Assembly: GCF_026191475.2 (NCBI RefSeq)
Contig: NZ_JAOSLC020000002.1
Coordinates: 743,501-807,500 of the forward strand
Direction: 5' to 3'
DNA length: 64,000 bases
Origin: Polaribacter ponticola
Lineage (GTDB): Bacteria; Bacteroidota; Bacteroidia; Flavobacteriales; Flavobacteriaceae
A program made the position numbers and the translations under genes. Position 1 is the first letter of the stretch. The number at the start of each line of letters is the position of its first letter. The notes beneath the pieces were generated by a model that had not been told where the DNA came from, searched no databases, and saw nothing but the letters and a program-made list of their open reading frames with translations. Shown here piece after piece: positions 43,829-52,701 of the stretch.

Positions 43829-45178
43829 ATGAACCATATTGTAATTATCGGAAATGGAATTTCTGGCGTAACTGCAGCAAGACATATCAGAAAAAATTCT
43901 GATCATAAAATAACAATCGTTTCTGCAGAAACAAAATATTTCTTTTCTAGAACTGCACTCATGTACGTATACATGGGACACATGAAATTTGAACACACAC
44001 AACCTTATGAAAATTGGTTTTGGAATAAAAATAAGATTGATTTAAAAGACGGTTTTGTTTCTAAAATTGATACTGAAAATAAATCTCTTCTTTTTTCTGA
44101 TGATTCTTCTCTTTCTTATGATAAACTAATTATTGCAACTGGTTCTAAACCTAATAAATTTGGTTGGCCTGGACAAGATTTAGATGGTGTTATGGGAGTG
44201 TATCATAAACAAGATTTAGAAAATTTAGAAAAGTTTGCTCCTGATAATAAAACTTGCAAAAGAGCAGTAATTGTTGGTGGTGGTTTAATAGGTATTGAAT
44301 TGGCAGAAATGTTAAGAAGTAGAAAAATTCCTGTTACTTTTTTAGTACGTGAAGCTAGTTTTTGGAACGGAGTTTTACCTGCACAAGAGTCAGAATTAAT
44401 TAACAATCATATTAAAGAACATCATATAGACTTGCGTTTAAGTACCAATTTAAAAGAAATTAAAGCGGATGAAAACGGAAAAGTAAAGTCGATAATTATA
44501 CAAGAAACTGGCGAAGAAATCTTTTGTGATGTCGTAGGTTTAACTGCTGGTGTAACACCTAACATCGATTTTATTAAAGATTCTGGTATTGAAATAGGTC
44601 GTGGTGTTAAAGTAAACCGCTTCTTAGAAACAAATATTACTGATGTTTATGCAATTGGAGATTGTGCAGAACAACACGAAGCTATTGGACAACGTAGAAA
44701 TATTGAAGCTGTTTGGTATACAGGTAGAATGATGGGAGAAACACTTGCACAAACTATTTGTGGTAATAAAACGGCATACAAACCTGGGCATTGGTTTAAT
44801 TCTGCAAAGTTTTTAGATATTGAATACCAAACTTACGGTTGGGTTTTTAGTGAGCGAAATAAGAAAGAGAATGAACAATATTTTCAATGGCAACACCCAA
44901 AAGACAATAAATGTATCACTATTTCTTTTGATAAAAATACAAATAAGTTTTTAGGGATAAATACATTCGGAATTAGAATGCGTCATGAAATTTTTAACAA
45001 ATGGTTAACAGCGCATAAATCTATAGAATTTGTTTTAGAGTATTTAGCTGATGCTAATTTTGATCCTGAATTTTACAAACTACATGAATCTGAAATTGTA
45101 GCTAAATTCAACTTAGAAAACAACACTAATATTCAAATTAAAAAGAAAAGCTGGAAACGAATTTTTAGCAAATCATAA
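43829..45178 (+). CDS. FAD-dependent NAD(P)H oxidoreductase
   Basis: A 449-residue flavoprotein of the pyridine nucleotide-disulfide oxidoreductase/nitrite-reductase-type family. The FAD motif is IIGNGISGVTAARHI (residues 5-19), the NAD(P)H motif is AVIVGGGLIGIELAEML (about 148-164), and the second FAD motif is TDVYAIGDCAEQHEA (about 272-286). There is no Cys pair, so it is a rubredoxin-reductase or ferredoxin-reductase type. It has an extra C-terminal domain of about 130 residues after EAVWYTGRMMGET that may bind the partner. It starts the plus-strand operon that includes a 4Fe-4S membrane protein 3 bases later. Confidence 0.88.
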   Translation: MNHIVIIGNGISGVTAARHIRKNSDHKITIVSAETKYFFSRTALMYVYMGHMKFEHTQPYENWFWNKNKIDLKDGFVSKIDTENKSLLFSDDSSLSYDKLIIATGSKPNKFGWPGQDLDGVMGVYHKQDLENLEKFAPDNKTCKRAVIVGGGLIGIELAEMLRSRKIPVTFLVREASFWNGVLPAQESELINNHIKEHHIDLRLSTNLKEIKADENGKVKSIIIQETGEEIFCDVVGLTAGVTPNIDFIKDSGIEIGRGVKVNRFLETNITDVYAIGDCAEQHEAIGQRRNIEAVWYTGRMMGETLAQTICGNKTAYKPGHWFNSAKFLDIEYQTYGWVFSERNKKENEQYFQWQHPKDNKCITISFDKNTNKFLGINTFGIRMRHEIFNKWLTAHKSIEFVLEYLADANFDPEFYKLHESEIVAKFNLENNTNIQIKKKSWKRIFSKS

Positions 45179-45181
45179 GAT

Positions 45182-46804
45182 ATGAAAACAATAAAACAAA
45201 CAGGTCTAATCGTTTTTCTTTTAGGATTAGCCATTTTTATAGCCACAATTTTTACTGGTTCTTTTAACTTAAAACAAACTGAATTAGATGCTTTTATAAC
45301 TGAACAAAATTATAAAAGCACCATCATAAAAGACGAATTACAAAAAGCAATTGTAACTACAGAGCGTTTAAATATTTTCGAATTCTCTAGTAAGGTAATC
45401 AATGCATACGAAACCTCTAACAACCATTATGATGCTTTAATTGCAAAATATGATGCAGAGAAAAACTGGGACGAAAAAGGAAAACAATATCAATATAAAA
45501 TTTTTGGAAAACCGCATAGTTTAAGTTTTGCGCTGGCTAAAAAAGCTGGAAAAGGTTTTGCTGCAGATAACACAGGTTTAGCTTGGTTTTTAACCTTTGG
45601 TTTAGGTATAATTGGTGCTTTGATGTTTATAGTGCCAGATGTTGTTTTACTAGGAAAACCTGGTATAAAAAATGATGGAATATTTCTAAGCGCTGCTACA
45701 AATCGTGGTTGGATTGGTTGGTTTACTTTTATATTTTTAGTTACCTTTTATATTTTACTTTATTTTTACCCAGATTTAATAGTAAATTGGGTGTATTTGG
45801 TAGATCCTATTAGTAAATCTATAAGTGGTAATGCTGCTAGTCAATGGTTTTTATATGGTTTTCTATATTGTGTGGTAATGACGGTTATGGCTGTTAGAAT
45901 GTATATAAAATACCGTCATAATAAATACCAAATATTACGAACAACTTCTGTTTTATTCTTTCAAATTGTATTTGCTTTTTTAATTCCAGAAATTCTAGTT
46001 CGTTTCGAAAAACCTTGGTACGATTTTAAAAATGCTTTCCCTTTAGATTATGATTTTTTCTTTAGATGGAACTTAGATGAGTTACTCTCTAGTGGCGGAT
46101 TCGGTTTATTTATTCTAGTTTGGGGAGTCGTTTTAACAATTGTAGTTGTACCGGTAATGGTATACTTCTTTGGTAAAAGATGGTATTGTTCTTGGGTTTG
46201 TGGTTGTGGTGGTTTAGCAGAAACATTAGGAGATCCTTATAGGCAAAACTCGAGTAAAACATTGCTTTCCTGGAGAGCAGAACGTATTATAATTCATTCT
46301 GTTTTAGTTTTTGTTTTGGTGATGACAGGTTTTGCTTTGTACACTTTCTTTTCTGGCGCAGACCAAGTAATTGGTATTAAAACACAAACTATACAGGATA
46401 TTTACGGCTTTTTAATCGGTTCTATTTTTGCTGGTGTAATTGGTACTGGGTTTTATCCAATTTTTGGAAACCGTGTTTGGTGTAGATTTGGTTGTCCATT
46501 AGCAGCATATTTAGGTTTTGTTCAACGTTTTAAATCAAGGTTTAGAATTACTACAAACGGTGGTCAATGTATTTCTTGCGGAAACTGTTCTACTTATTGC
46601 GAGCAAGGAATTGATGTTAGATCTTATGCACAAAAAGGAGAAAACATTGTACGTTCTAGTTGTGTTGGTTGTGGTGTTTGTTCTGCTGTTTGCCCAAGAG
46701 GTGTTTTAAAATTAGAAAACGGACCTGAAGAAGGTAGAATAAATCCAACAGAAATCTTATTAGGAAACGATGTTGATTTAATGGAATTAGTTAACAAAAA
46801 ATAA
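45182..46804 (+). CDS. NapH/NosR-like polyferredoxin membrane protein
   Basis: A 540-residue protein with about eight helices. It has the NapH/NosR-type Cys motifs RWYCSWVCGCGGLAETLGD (about residue 335) and WCRFGCPLAAYLGF, and two 4Fe-4S clusters in the C-terminal cytosolic part (CISCGNCSTYCEQG and CVGCGVCSAVCPRG). It takes electrons, probably from the FAD oxidoreductase that precedes it by 3 bases, and passes them into or across the membrane. The N-terminal domain of about 130 residues (periplasmic loop ITEQNYKSTIIKD...) is unusual. The stop overlaps the next gene by one base. No terminal reductase is in the operon, so the acceptor is unknown. Confidence 0.87.
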   Translation: MKTIKQTGLIVFLLGLAIFIATIFTGSFNLKQTELDAFITEQNYKSTIIKDELQKAIVTTERLNIFEFSSKVINAYETSNNHYDALIAKYDAEKNWDEKGKQYQYKIFGKPHSLSFALAKKAGKGFAADNTGLAWFLTFGLGIIGALMFIVPDVVLLGKPGIKNDGIFLSAATNRGWIGWFTFIFLVTFYILLYFYPDLIVNWVYLVDPISKSISGNAASQWFLYGFLYCVVMTVMAVRMYIKYRHNKYQILRTTSVLFFQIVFAFLIPEILVRFEKPWYDFKNAFPLDYDFFFRWNLDELLSSGGFGLFILVWGVVLTIVVVPVMVYFFGKRWYCSWVCGCGGLAETLGDPYRQNSSKTLLSWRAERIIIHSVLVFVLVMTGFALYTFFSGADQVIGIKTQTIQDIYGFLIGSIFAGVIGTGFYPIFGNRVWCRFGCPLAAYLGFVQRFKSRFRITTNGGQCISCGNCSTYCEQGIDVRSYAQKGENIVRSSCVGCGVCSAVCPRGVLKLENGPEEGRINPTEILLGNDVDLMELVNKK

Positions 46805-47281
46805 TGCTTAAAAAACATCTATTTCTCTTTACGTTGTTCATTAATCTGGTCGTTTTTTCGCAAAAGACATATCAAAAAAATTCTATAAAAATGGTAAGTT
46901 AAAAGAAGAAGGTTGGATATTAAATAATAAAAAAGTTAATTATTGGAAATTCTATTTTAAAAATGGAAACCTTAAAAAAGAAGGTAGATTTAAAGATAAT
47001 TTAGAAACTAAATATTGGTACTTTTACGGCAAGAATACTGCTATTGAAAAAGAAGGTCATTTTAAAGGAGGAAAACAGAACAATTGGTGGTTATTTTATG
47101 ATAAAGATGGTTTTGTAAATCATAAATGTCAATTAAAAAATAATCAAAAAAATGGTTACTGTTTATTATATCAAAAGAACAAATTGGTAAAAGCTTCCAA
47201 ATTTAAAAAAGGAAAAAAATTAAAGAGTGGAACGATTTTTCTTCTTTTAAACAAGAGAACAGTCTAAATGATTTAAGGTAA
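46804..47281 (+). pseudogene. YwqK-like repeat protein, two frameshifts
   Basis: ATG at 46804 overlaps the previous stop (TAATG). The reading starts with a signal peptide (MLKKHLFLFTLFINLVVFSQ), then goes out of frame at the A7 run 46874-46880. In the correct frame it continues KFYKNGKLKEEGWILNNKKV with YwqK-type repeats (YFYGKNTAIEKEGHFKG, LLYQKNKLVKASKFKKG). A second length error at the A7 run 47213-47219 is needed to reach EWNDFSSFKQENSLNDLR and the stop at 47281. With two added bases the total is exactly 160 codons. It is a secreted MORN-like protein in the operon, function unknown. The next gene begins at 47282 with no gap. Confidence 0.62.
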
Positions 47282-47973
47282 ATGAAGCCTCTAATAAAAG
47301 TAATTATTCCTGCTTATAATGAGCAAGATTCTATAGCACATGTTATTAACGACATTCCTAAAAGTGTAGATGAAGTTATTGTTATAAGTAACAACTCTAC
47401 AGATAATACTGAAATAAATGCTAAAAATGCAGGTGCTACAGTTTTAAAAGAAAGCCAAAAAGGATATGGTTTTGCTTGTTTAAAAGGGATCAATTATATT
47501 TCTAAACAAGAAATAAAACCAGAAATAATCGTTTTTTTAGATGGTGATTATTCAGATTACCCAGAACAATTAACAGAAATTGTTGCTCCAATAATTAACG
47601 ATAATATCGATTTTGTTATTGGTTCTCGTGTTAAAGAATTACGAGAAGATGGTTCTATGACACCACAACAAGTTTTTGGTAATTGGTTAGCAACCTTTTT
47701 AATGAAACTTTTTTCAATTCAAAATTTACTGATTTAGGTCCTTTTAGAGCCATAAAATACGATAAATTACTAGCTTTAAAGATGCAGGATAAAACGTATG
47801 GATGGACAGTTGAAATGCAATTAAAAGCACTAAAACAAAAACTTACTTATGTAGAAATTCCTATGAAATATAGAAATAGAATTGGAATTTCTAAAGTTTC
47901 AGGTACATTAAAAGGAACTATCTTTGCAGGAATTAAAATTCTAAGTTGGATTTTTAAATACAGTTTTAAATAA
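47282..47973 (+). pseudogene. Glycosyltransferase family 2 (DPM/UgtP-like), frameshifted
   Basis: The first frame encodes VIIPAYNEQDSIAHVINDIPKSVDEVIVISNNSTDNT and the acidic motif IVFLDGDYSDYPEQLTEI, typical of dolichol-phosphate-mannose-type GT2 enzymes. It breaks at the T6 run 47709-47714. Adding one T gives TFLMKLFFNSKFTDLGPFRAI and continues to GTLKGTIFAGIKILSWIFKYSFK. The inferred protein has 230 residues (exactly 231 codons). It may transfer a sugar to a polyprenyl phosphate or to lipid. It is the first of three glycosyltransferases and overlaps the next by 1 base. Confidence 0.8.
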
Positions 47974-49463
47974 TGGTATTAGAATACATCATAATTGCAG
48001 TTTATACAATTTGCCTTTTGCTTATTTTCATGTACGCATTGGCACAATTAAACTTGCTTATCAATTACTTAAAATATAGGAACAAAGAAGACAACTCGCC
48101 TAAATTCGATTTTAAAAACTCAGAAGAAATCCCTTATGTAACCATACAATTACCTGTTTATAACGAATTGTATGTGATGGAACGTTTGCTTAAAAACATA
48201 GCAAAAATAGAGTATCCTTTAGATAAATTGGAAATACAAGTTTTAGATGACTCTACAGATGAATCTATAGAAGTAACAGCTAATTTGGTTAAAAGTATAC
48301 AAAAAGAAGGAATAGACATTCAACATATAAAAAGAACCAATAGACAAGGCTTTAAAGCAGGTGCTTTAAAAGAAGGTTTAACAACCGCAAAAGGAGAGTT
48401 TATCGCCATTTTTGATGCCGATTTTTTACCACAAAAAGATTGGTTATATAAAACGATTCCCTATTTTAAAAACTCAGAAATTGGAGTTGTACAAACAAGA
48501 TGGGGTCATATAAATAGAAACTACTCTACACTTACAAGAATACAAGCTTTTATGCTCGATGCACATTTTACATTAGAGCAAGTTGGTAGAAATAGTAAAG
48601 GTCATTTTATAAATTTTAATGGTACTGCTGGTGTTTGGCGTAAAGAATGTATTTATGATGCTGGTAATTGGGAAGGAGATACACTTACAGAAGACATAGA
48701 TTTAAGCTACAGAGCGCAGCTCAAAAAATGGAAATTTAAATATTTAGAAAAGGTAGAAACACCTGCAGAATTGCCTGTAGTTATTAGTGCTGCTAGATCT
48801 CAACAATTTAGATGGAACAAAGGTGGCGCAGAGAATTTTCAGAAAATGACAAAACGTATTATCACGAATAAAAACGTTTCGTTAAAGACTAAAATTCATG
48901 GGTTATTACATTTGTTAAACAGCTCTATGTTTACGTGTATTTTTTTAGTTGCTGTATTAAGCATTCCAATGTTATACATTAAAAATGAATTTGCACATTT
49001 AAAATATTACTTTTATGTAATGAGCTTTTTTGTAATTAGCTCTCTAATCTTTTTTGTTTGTTATTGGCATATGTATAAAAACACCTATGGTGGCGGATTT
49101 AAAAAATTCATAAAATATATAGGAGCATTTCTTACCTTTTTCTCAGTTGCAATGGGTTTTTCTTTACACAATACAATTGCAGTATTAGAAGGTCATTTTG
49201 GTAAAAAAAGTGAATTTGTAAGAACACCAAAATTTAATATTAGTACTATTAAAGATAGTTGGAAAACTAATAAATACATCAAGAAAAAACCTTCTATTCA
49301 TGTAATTTTAGAAGGCTTGCTAGCTATCTATTTTGTATTTGGAATGTACAGCGCATTTGTTGTTGGAAATCAAGGTGGAGATTTTGGGTTATTTCCATTC
49401 CATTTAATGCTTTTTATTGGGTTTTCTTACGTGTTTTTTAAATCAATATTTTCTAAAGCATAA
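47973..49463 (+). CDS. CslA-like processive glycosyltransferase family 2 (beta-mannan/glucan synthase type)
   Basis: A 496-residue membrane GT2. TIQLPVYNELYVMERLLKN opens the catalytic domain. Acidic motifs are LDDSTDES and FDADFLPQKDW. RWGHINRNYSTLTRIQAFMLDAHFTLEQ, INFNGTAGVWRKEC, GDTLTEDIDLSYRAQ (the TED motif) and SQQFRWNKGGAENFQ (QxxRW) follow. This set is that of plant CslA/CslC and bacterial beta-mannan or glucan synthases. About five TM helices are seen, two or three at the C terminus. It would polymerise a sugar chain across the inner membrane. The polymer is not known. Confidence 0.88.
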   Translation: MVLEYIIIAVYTICLLLIFMYALAQLNLLINYLKYRNKEDNSPKFDFKNSEEIPYVTIQLPVYNELYVMERLLKNIAKIEYPLDKLEIQVLDDSTDESIEVTANLVKSIQKEGIDIQHIKRTNRQGFKAGALKEGLTTAKGEFIAIFDADFLPQKDWLYKTIPYFKNSEIGVVQTRWGHINRNYSTLTRIQAFMLDAHFTLEQVGRNSKGHFINFNGTAGVWRKECIYDAGNWEGDTLTEDIDLSYRAQLKKWKFKYLEKVETPAELPVVISAARSQQFRWNKGGAENFQKMTKRIITNKNVSLKTKIHGLLHLLNSSMFTCIFLVAVLSIPMLYIKNEFAHLKYYFYVMSFFVISSLIFFVCYWHMYKNTYGGGFKKFIKYIGAFLTFFSVAMGFSLHNTIAVLEGHFGKKSEFVRTPKFNISTIKDSWKTNKYIKKKPSIHVILEGLLAIYFVFGMYSAFVVGNQGGDFGLFPFHLMLFIGFSYVFFKSIFSKA

Positions 49464-50818
49464 TGTCCTTTCTTTTTAAATATAAAGACGCACTATTAAT
49501 ATTTATTAGCATTCTTTTTTACTTTCTATTCGCTTATTTTTTAGAAAGATCAGAATTCTACTATTTAATATTTCTTTGGTTTTCATTATTTAGTACCTTT
49601 TATTTATTGATAAAAAGTAAGACAATCTCTTTTTCTACATTAGTAGGAATTTCTGTTGTTTTTAGATTGATTTTTCTTTTTGCAATTCCAAACCTGTCAC
49701 AAGATTTTTATCGATTTATTTGGGATGGAAGAATGATTTTGGAAGGTTTCAATCCTTATTTATCCTTACCAGAAACATATATTCAACAAGGTTTAAACCC
49801 AATTGCAGAAGCATCAGAATTATATGCAGGAATGGGAGAAATGAATGGAAGTCATTTTACAAATTACCCTCCTATAAACCAGTTGTGTTTTTTAATTGCT
49901 GCTTTCTTTTCTAGTAAAAGTATTTTTGGAGCAGTTATCGTTTTTAAGTTGATTTTAATACTCGCTGATATTGGAATTCTATATTTTGGAAAAAAACTTT
50001 TAGAAAAATTACAACTTCCAATCAAAAATATTTTTTGGTATATTTTAAATCCTTTTATCATTATTGAAATGACAGGGAATTTACATTTTGAACCTGTAAT
50101 GTTATTTTTCTTAATTTGGGGTTTATATAAATTACAGCAACAAAAATGGATTATTGCAGCAATTTTAATTGCATGTTCTGTTTCTGTAAAATTAATTCCG
50201 TTATTATTTTTACCATTATTTTTTCAATGGTTTGTAAAAAATGACAAAACATTTTTTCTTGGTTTTAAAAAACTTATTGCTTTTTACGCAATTATTATAG
50301 GAACCATTATTCTTTTATTTATTCCTTTTTACGCTACTGAATTAATAGAAAATTACTCTAATTCTGTTGGTTTATGGTTTCGGAATTTTGAGTTTAACGC
50401 AAGTTTTTATTCTCTTTTTAGAGAAATTGGATATCTTTTTAGAGGTTATAATGAAATTGCCATTATCGGAAAAATAACACCCATTTTAACGATTCTTTTT
50501 CTAATTATTATTACATTTTTTAGAAAGAATAAAACAAAAATTCAATTGATAACTGCGTTATTATTTGGTTTATGTTTTTATTATTTTACGGCTACTACAG
50601 TACATCCTTGGTACATTGCTACACCTTTAATTTTGAGTGTATTTACTAAATATAAATTCCCAATTGTTTGGAGTTTAATGGTTATTTTAAGCTATCAAGC
50701 CTATTTAAATACACCTTGGCAAGAAAACTTATGGTTTGTTTTTTTAGAGTATCTAATTGTGTTTGGCTTTTTAATTTATGAAATCAAAAAAGTTTACTTA
50801 ACGAAGACTGTAATTTAA
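49463..50818 (+). CDS. GT-C type polyprenol-dependent glycosyltransferase (GT87-like)
   Basis: A 451-residue integral membrane protein with about eleven helices. The conserved N-terminal acidic region QDFYRFIWDGRMILEGFNPYLS lies in the first large periplasmic loop. NYPPINQLCFLIAAFFS and ILIACSVSVKLIPLLFLPLF (KLIP motif) are shared with GT87 mannosyltransferases. Such enzymes take sugars from polyprenyl-phosphate sugars, a donor that the DPM-like GT2 (47282) could make. It overlaps the CslA-like gene by one base (TAATG) and ends the operon. The LacI gene starts 58 bases later. Confidence 0.78.
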   Translation: MSFLFKYKDALLIFISILFYFLFAYFLERSEFYYLIFLWFSLFSTFYLLIKSKTISFSTLVGISVVFRLIFLFAIPNLSQDFYRFIWDGRMILEGFNPYLSLPETYIQQGLNPIAEASELYAGMGEMNGSHFTNYPPINQLCFLIAAFFSSKSIFGAVIVFKLILILADIGILYFGKKLLEKLQLPIKNIFWYILNPFIIIEMTGNLHFEPVMLFFLIWGLYKLQQQKWIIAAILIACSVSVKLIPLLFLPLFFQWFVKNDKTFFLGFKKLIAFYAIIIGTIILLFIPFYATELIENYSNSVGLWFRNFEFNASFYSLFREIGYLFRGYNEIAIIGKITPILTILFLIIITFFRKNKTKIQLITALLFGLCFYYFTATTVHPWYIATPLILSVFTKYKFPIVWSLMVILSYQAYLNTPWQENLWFVFLEYLIVFGFLIYEIKKVYLTKTVI

Positions 50819-50876
50819 TCTTAAAATAAAAAAGTACAACTTATATTTTTATATCTTAGTGGCTAATTTTGTTTAC

Positions 50877-51889
50877 ATGAAGAAGCTTACGATAAAAGAT
50901 ATTGCAAAAGAATTTAATGTTTCTATTTCTACTGTTTCAAAAGCACTGAATGATAGTTATGAAATTAGTCAAGCTACTAAAGATAAGATCCAAAAGTATG
51001 CAAAAGAAAATAACTACAAACCTAACTTTAATGCTTTAAGTTTAAAAAACAGAAGCACTAAAACTATTGGTGTTATTATGCCAACAATGCTTAATTATTT
51101 CTTTGCCCAAGTTTTTAAAGGTATAGAAGATGCAGCAAACAAAAATGGATATAAGGTAATAACTTGTATATCTAATCAATCTCACAATAAAGAAGCCGAA
51201 ATTATAGAAATGCTATCCAATGGTAGTATTGATGGTTTTATTTTATCAATGGCTAAAGAAACTGAGCTAAAAAACGATTTTAAACACTTTAATGAAACTA
51301 TAGAAAATGGAACCCCAATAGTTATGTTTGATAGAGTTGCTCATTCAATTGATTGCGATAAAGTAATAGCAGACGATTACAATGGAGCTTTAAATACTGT
51401 TGAATTCCTTCATAAAAAAGGGCATAAAAAAATTGCTTTTATTTCTACTATGAGCGATTTACAAATTGGAAAACAACGTTTTTTAGGCTATAAAAAAGGT
51501 TTAGAAAATGTAGGACTACCATTTAATGATGACCTAGTTGTAAATATTTTAGAAAAAGATTATAAAAAGTACGAAAAAAAGTAAAACCTTTTGTTAAAAA
51601 AACAGATTTAGATGCAATAATTACAACCGGAGAATCAGTTGCAATTACTGCTATGAAAGCAATAAAAAAGAACGGTAAAAAAATACCTAAAGATGTTTCT
51701 GTTATTGCTTTTTCTAACGGTATTTTATCTAGACATTCTAGCCCTAAAATGACAACAGTTAGCCAACATGGAGAATTAATGGGAGAAACTGCTGCTCAAA
51801 TTTTAATTGATAAATTAAAGAACAAAAACAAAGACTTTATTACCAAAGTAATAAACACCGATTTAGTAATTAGAGATTCTACAAAATAA
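50877..51889 (+). pseudogene. LacI-family regulator, frameshifted
   Basis: From ATG 50877 the N-terminal DNA-binding part is complete (MKKLTIKDIAKEFNVSISTVSKALNDSYEIS, then YKPNFNALSLKN hinge) and the ligand domain follows (TIGVIMPTMLNYFFAQVFKGIEDAANK). It breaks at the A7 run 51574-51580. With one A added it continues KKVKPFVKKTDLDAIITTGESVAIT and ends at 51889 in a normal length of 337 residues (exactly 338 codons). A TAATTTTG box at about 50864-50871 ends five bases before the ATG, giving a nearly leaderless transcript. The HAD phosphatase gene starts 2 bases after the stop. Regulated genes and effector are not known. Confidence 0.8.
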
Positions 51890-51891
51890 GA

Positions 51892-52701
51892 ATGATAGAC
51901 TATTCTAAAGTAAAACTTGTGGTTTCTGATATGGATGGTACTTTGTTAAATTCTAAAGGAGAAGTTAGTCAACATTTTTTTCAACTTTTTAAAAAGTTAC
52001 AAAATAAAAACATCCAATTTTGTGCAGCAAGTGGAAGGCAACATAACAGTATTGTTGATAAGTTAAATGCTATAAAAGATGAAATTTTAGTAATCGCTGA
52101 AAATGGTGGAATTGCAAAAAACAAAGAAGATATATTGCTTTCTCATTTTTTATCCTCTGAAAAAGTTTTAAAATTAATTCCTGCTTTAAGAGATATAGAA
52201 AATGCTAATATAGTTTTATGTTGTGATGGTAAAGCTTTTATAGAAAGTAAAGACCAACATTTTATCAACTTATTCCAAGAATATTATTATAGCTTTCAGC
52301 AAGTTCATGATTTACTTGAAATTGCAAAAAAAATTCCAGTTTTTAAGATTGCTGTTTACCATTTTGAATCTTCTGAAAAATTTATTTATCCAGTAATACA
52401 AAATTTTAAAAACGATGTTTTGTTAAAAATTTCTGGAAAAAATTGGTTAGATATTTCTGATGAAAAAGCCAATAAAGGAAATGCTTTAAGACAAGTACAA
52501 AGTCTTTTAAATATTACCAAAGCAGAAACTATGGTTTTTGGTGATTACCATAATGATATTGAAATGATGCAAGAAGCTGACTTTAGTTTTGCTATGAAAA
52601 ATGCACACCAAGACATTAAAAACTTAGCAAAATTTTCTACAGATAGTAATGATAATTTAGGCGTTGAGCTTATTTTAGAAAAATTGATTTCAAACATTTA
52701 A
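51892..52701 (+). CDS. Cof-type HAD-IIB phosphatase
   Basis: A 269-residue hydrolase. The first HAD motif is D13-M-D15-GTLLNSKG, with Asp13 as nucleophile. Motif II/III are FCAASGRQHNSI (Ser/Thr) and a Lys in WLDISDEKANKGNAL, and motif IV is MVFGDYHNDIEMMQ. The Cof subfamily dephosphorylates sugar phosphates or similar metabolites. It is co-transcribed with the LacI-family regulator, which suggests a carbohydrate or nucleotide-sugar substrate. The 3' end overlaps the convergent nitrilase by 4 bases. Confidence 0.9.
   Translation: MIDYSKVKLVVSDMDGTLLNSKGEVSQHFFQLFKKLQNKNIQFCAASGRQHNSIVDKLNAIKDEILVIAENGGIAKNKEDILLSHFLSSEKVLKLIPALRDIENANIVLCCDGKAFIESKDQHFINLFQEYYYSFQQVHDLLEIAKKIPVFKIAVYHFESSEKFIYPVIQNFKNDVLLKISGKNWLDISDEKANKGNALRQVQSLLNITKAETMVFGDYHNDIEMMQEADFSFAMKNAHQDIKNLAKFSTDSNDNLGVELILEKLISNI

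Noticed and set aside
46804..47281. YwqK-like protein as an antitoxin of a toxin-antitoxin pair
   Set aside because: It has a signal peptide, and no toxin gene lies beside it. The name comes from distant homologues.
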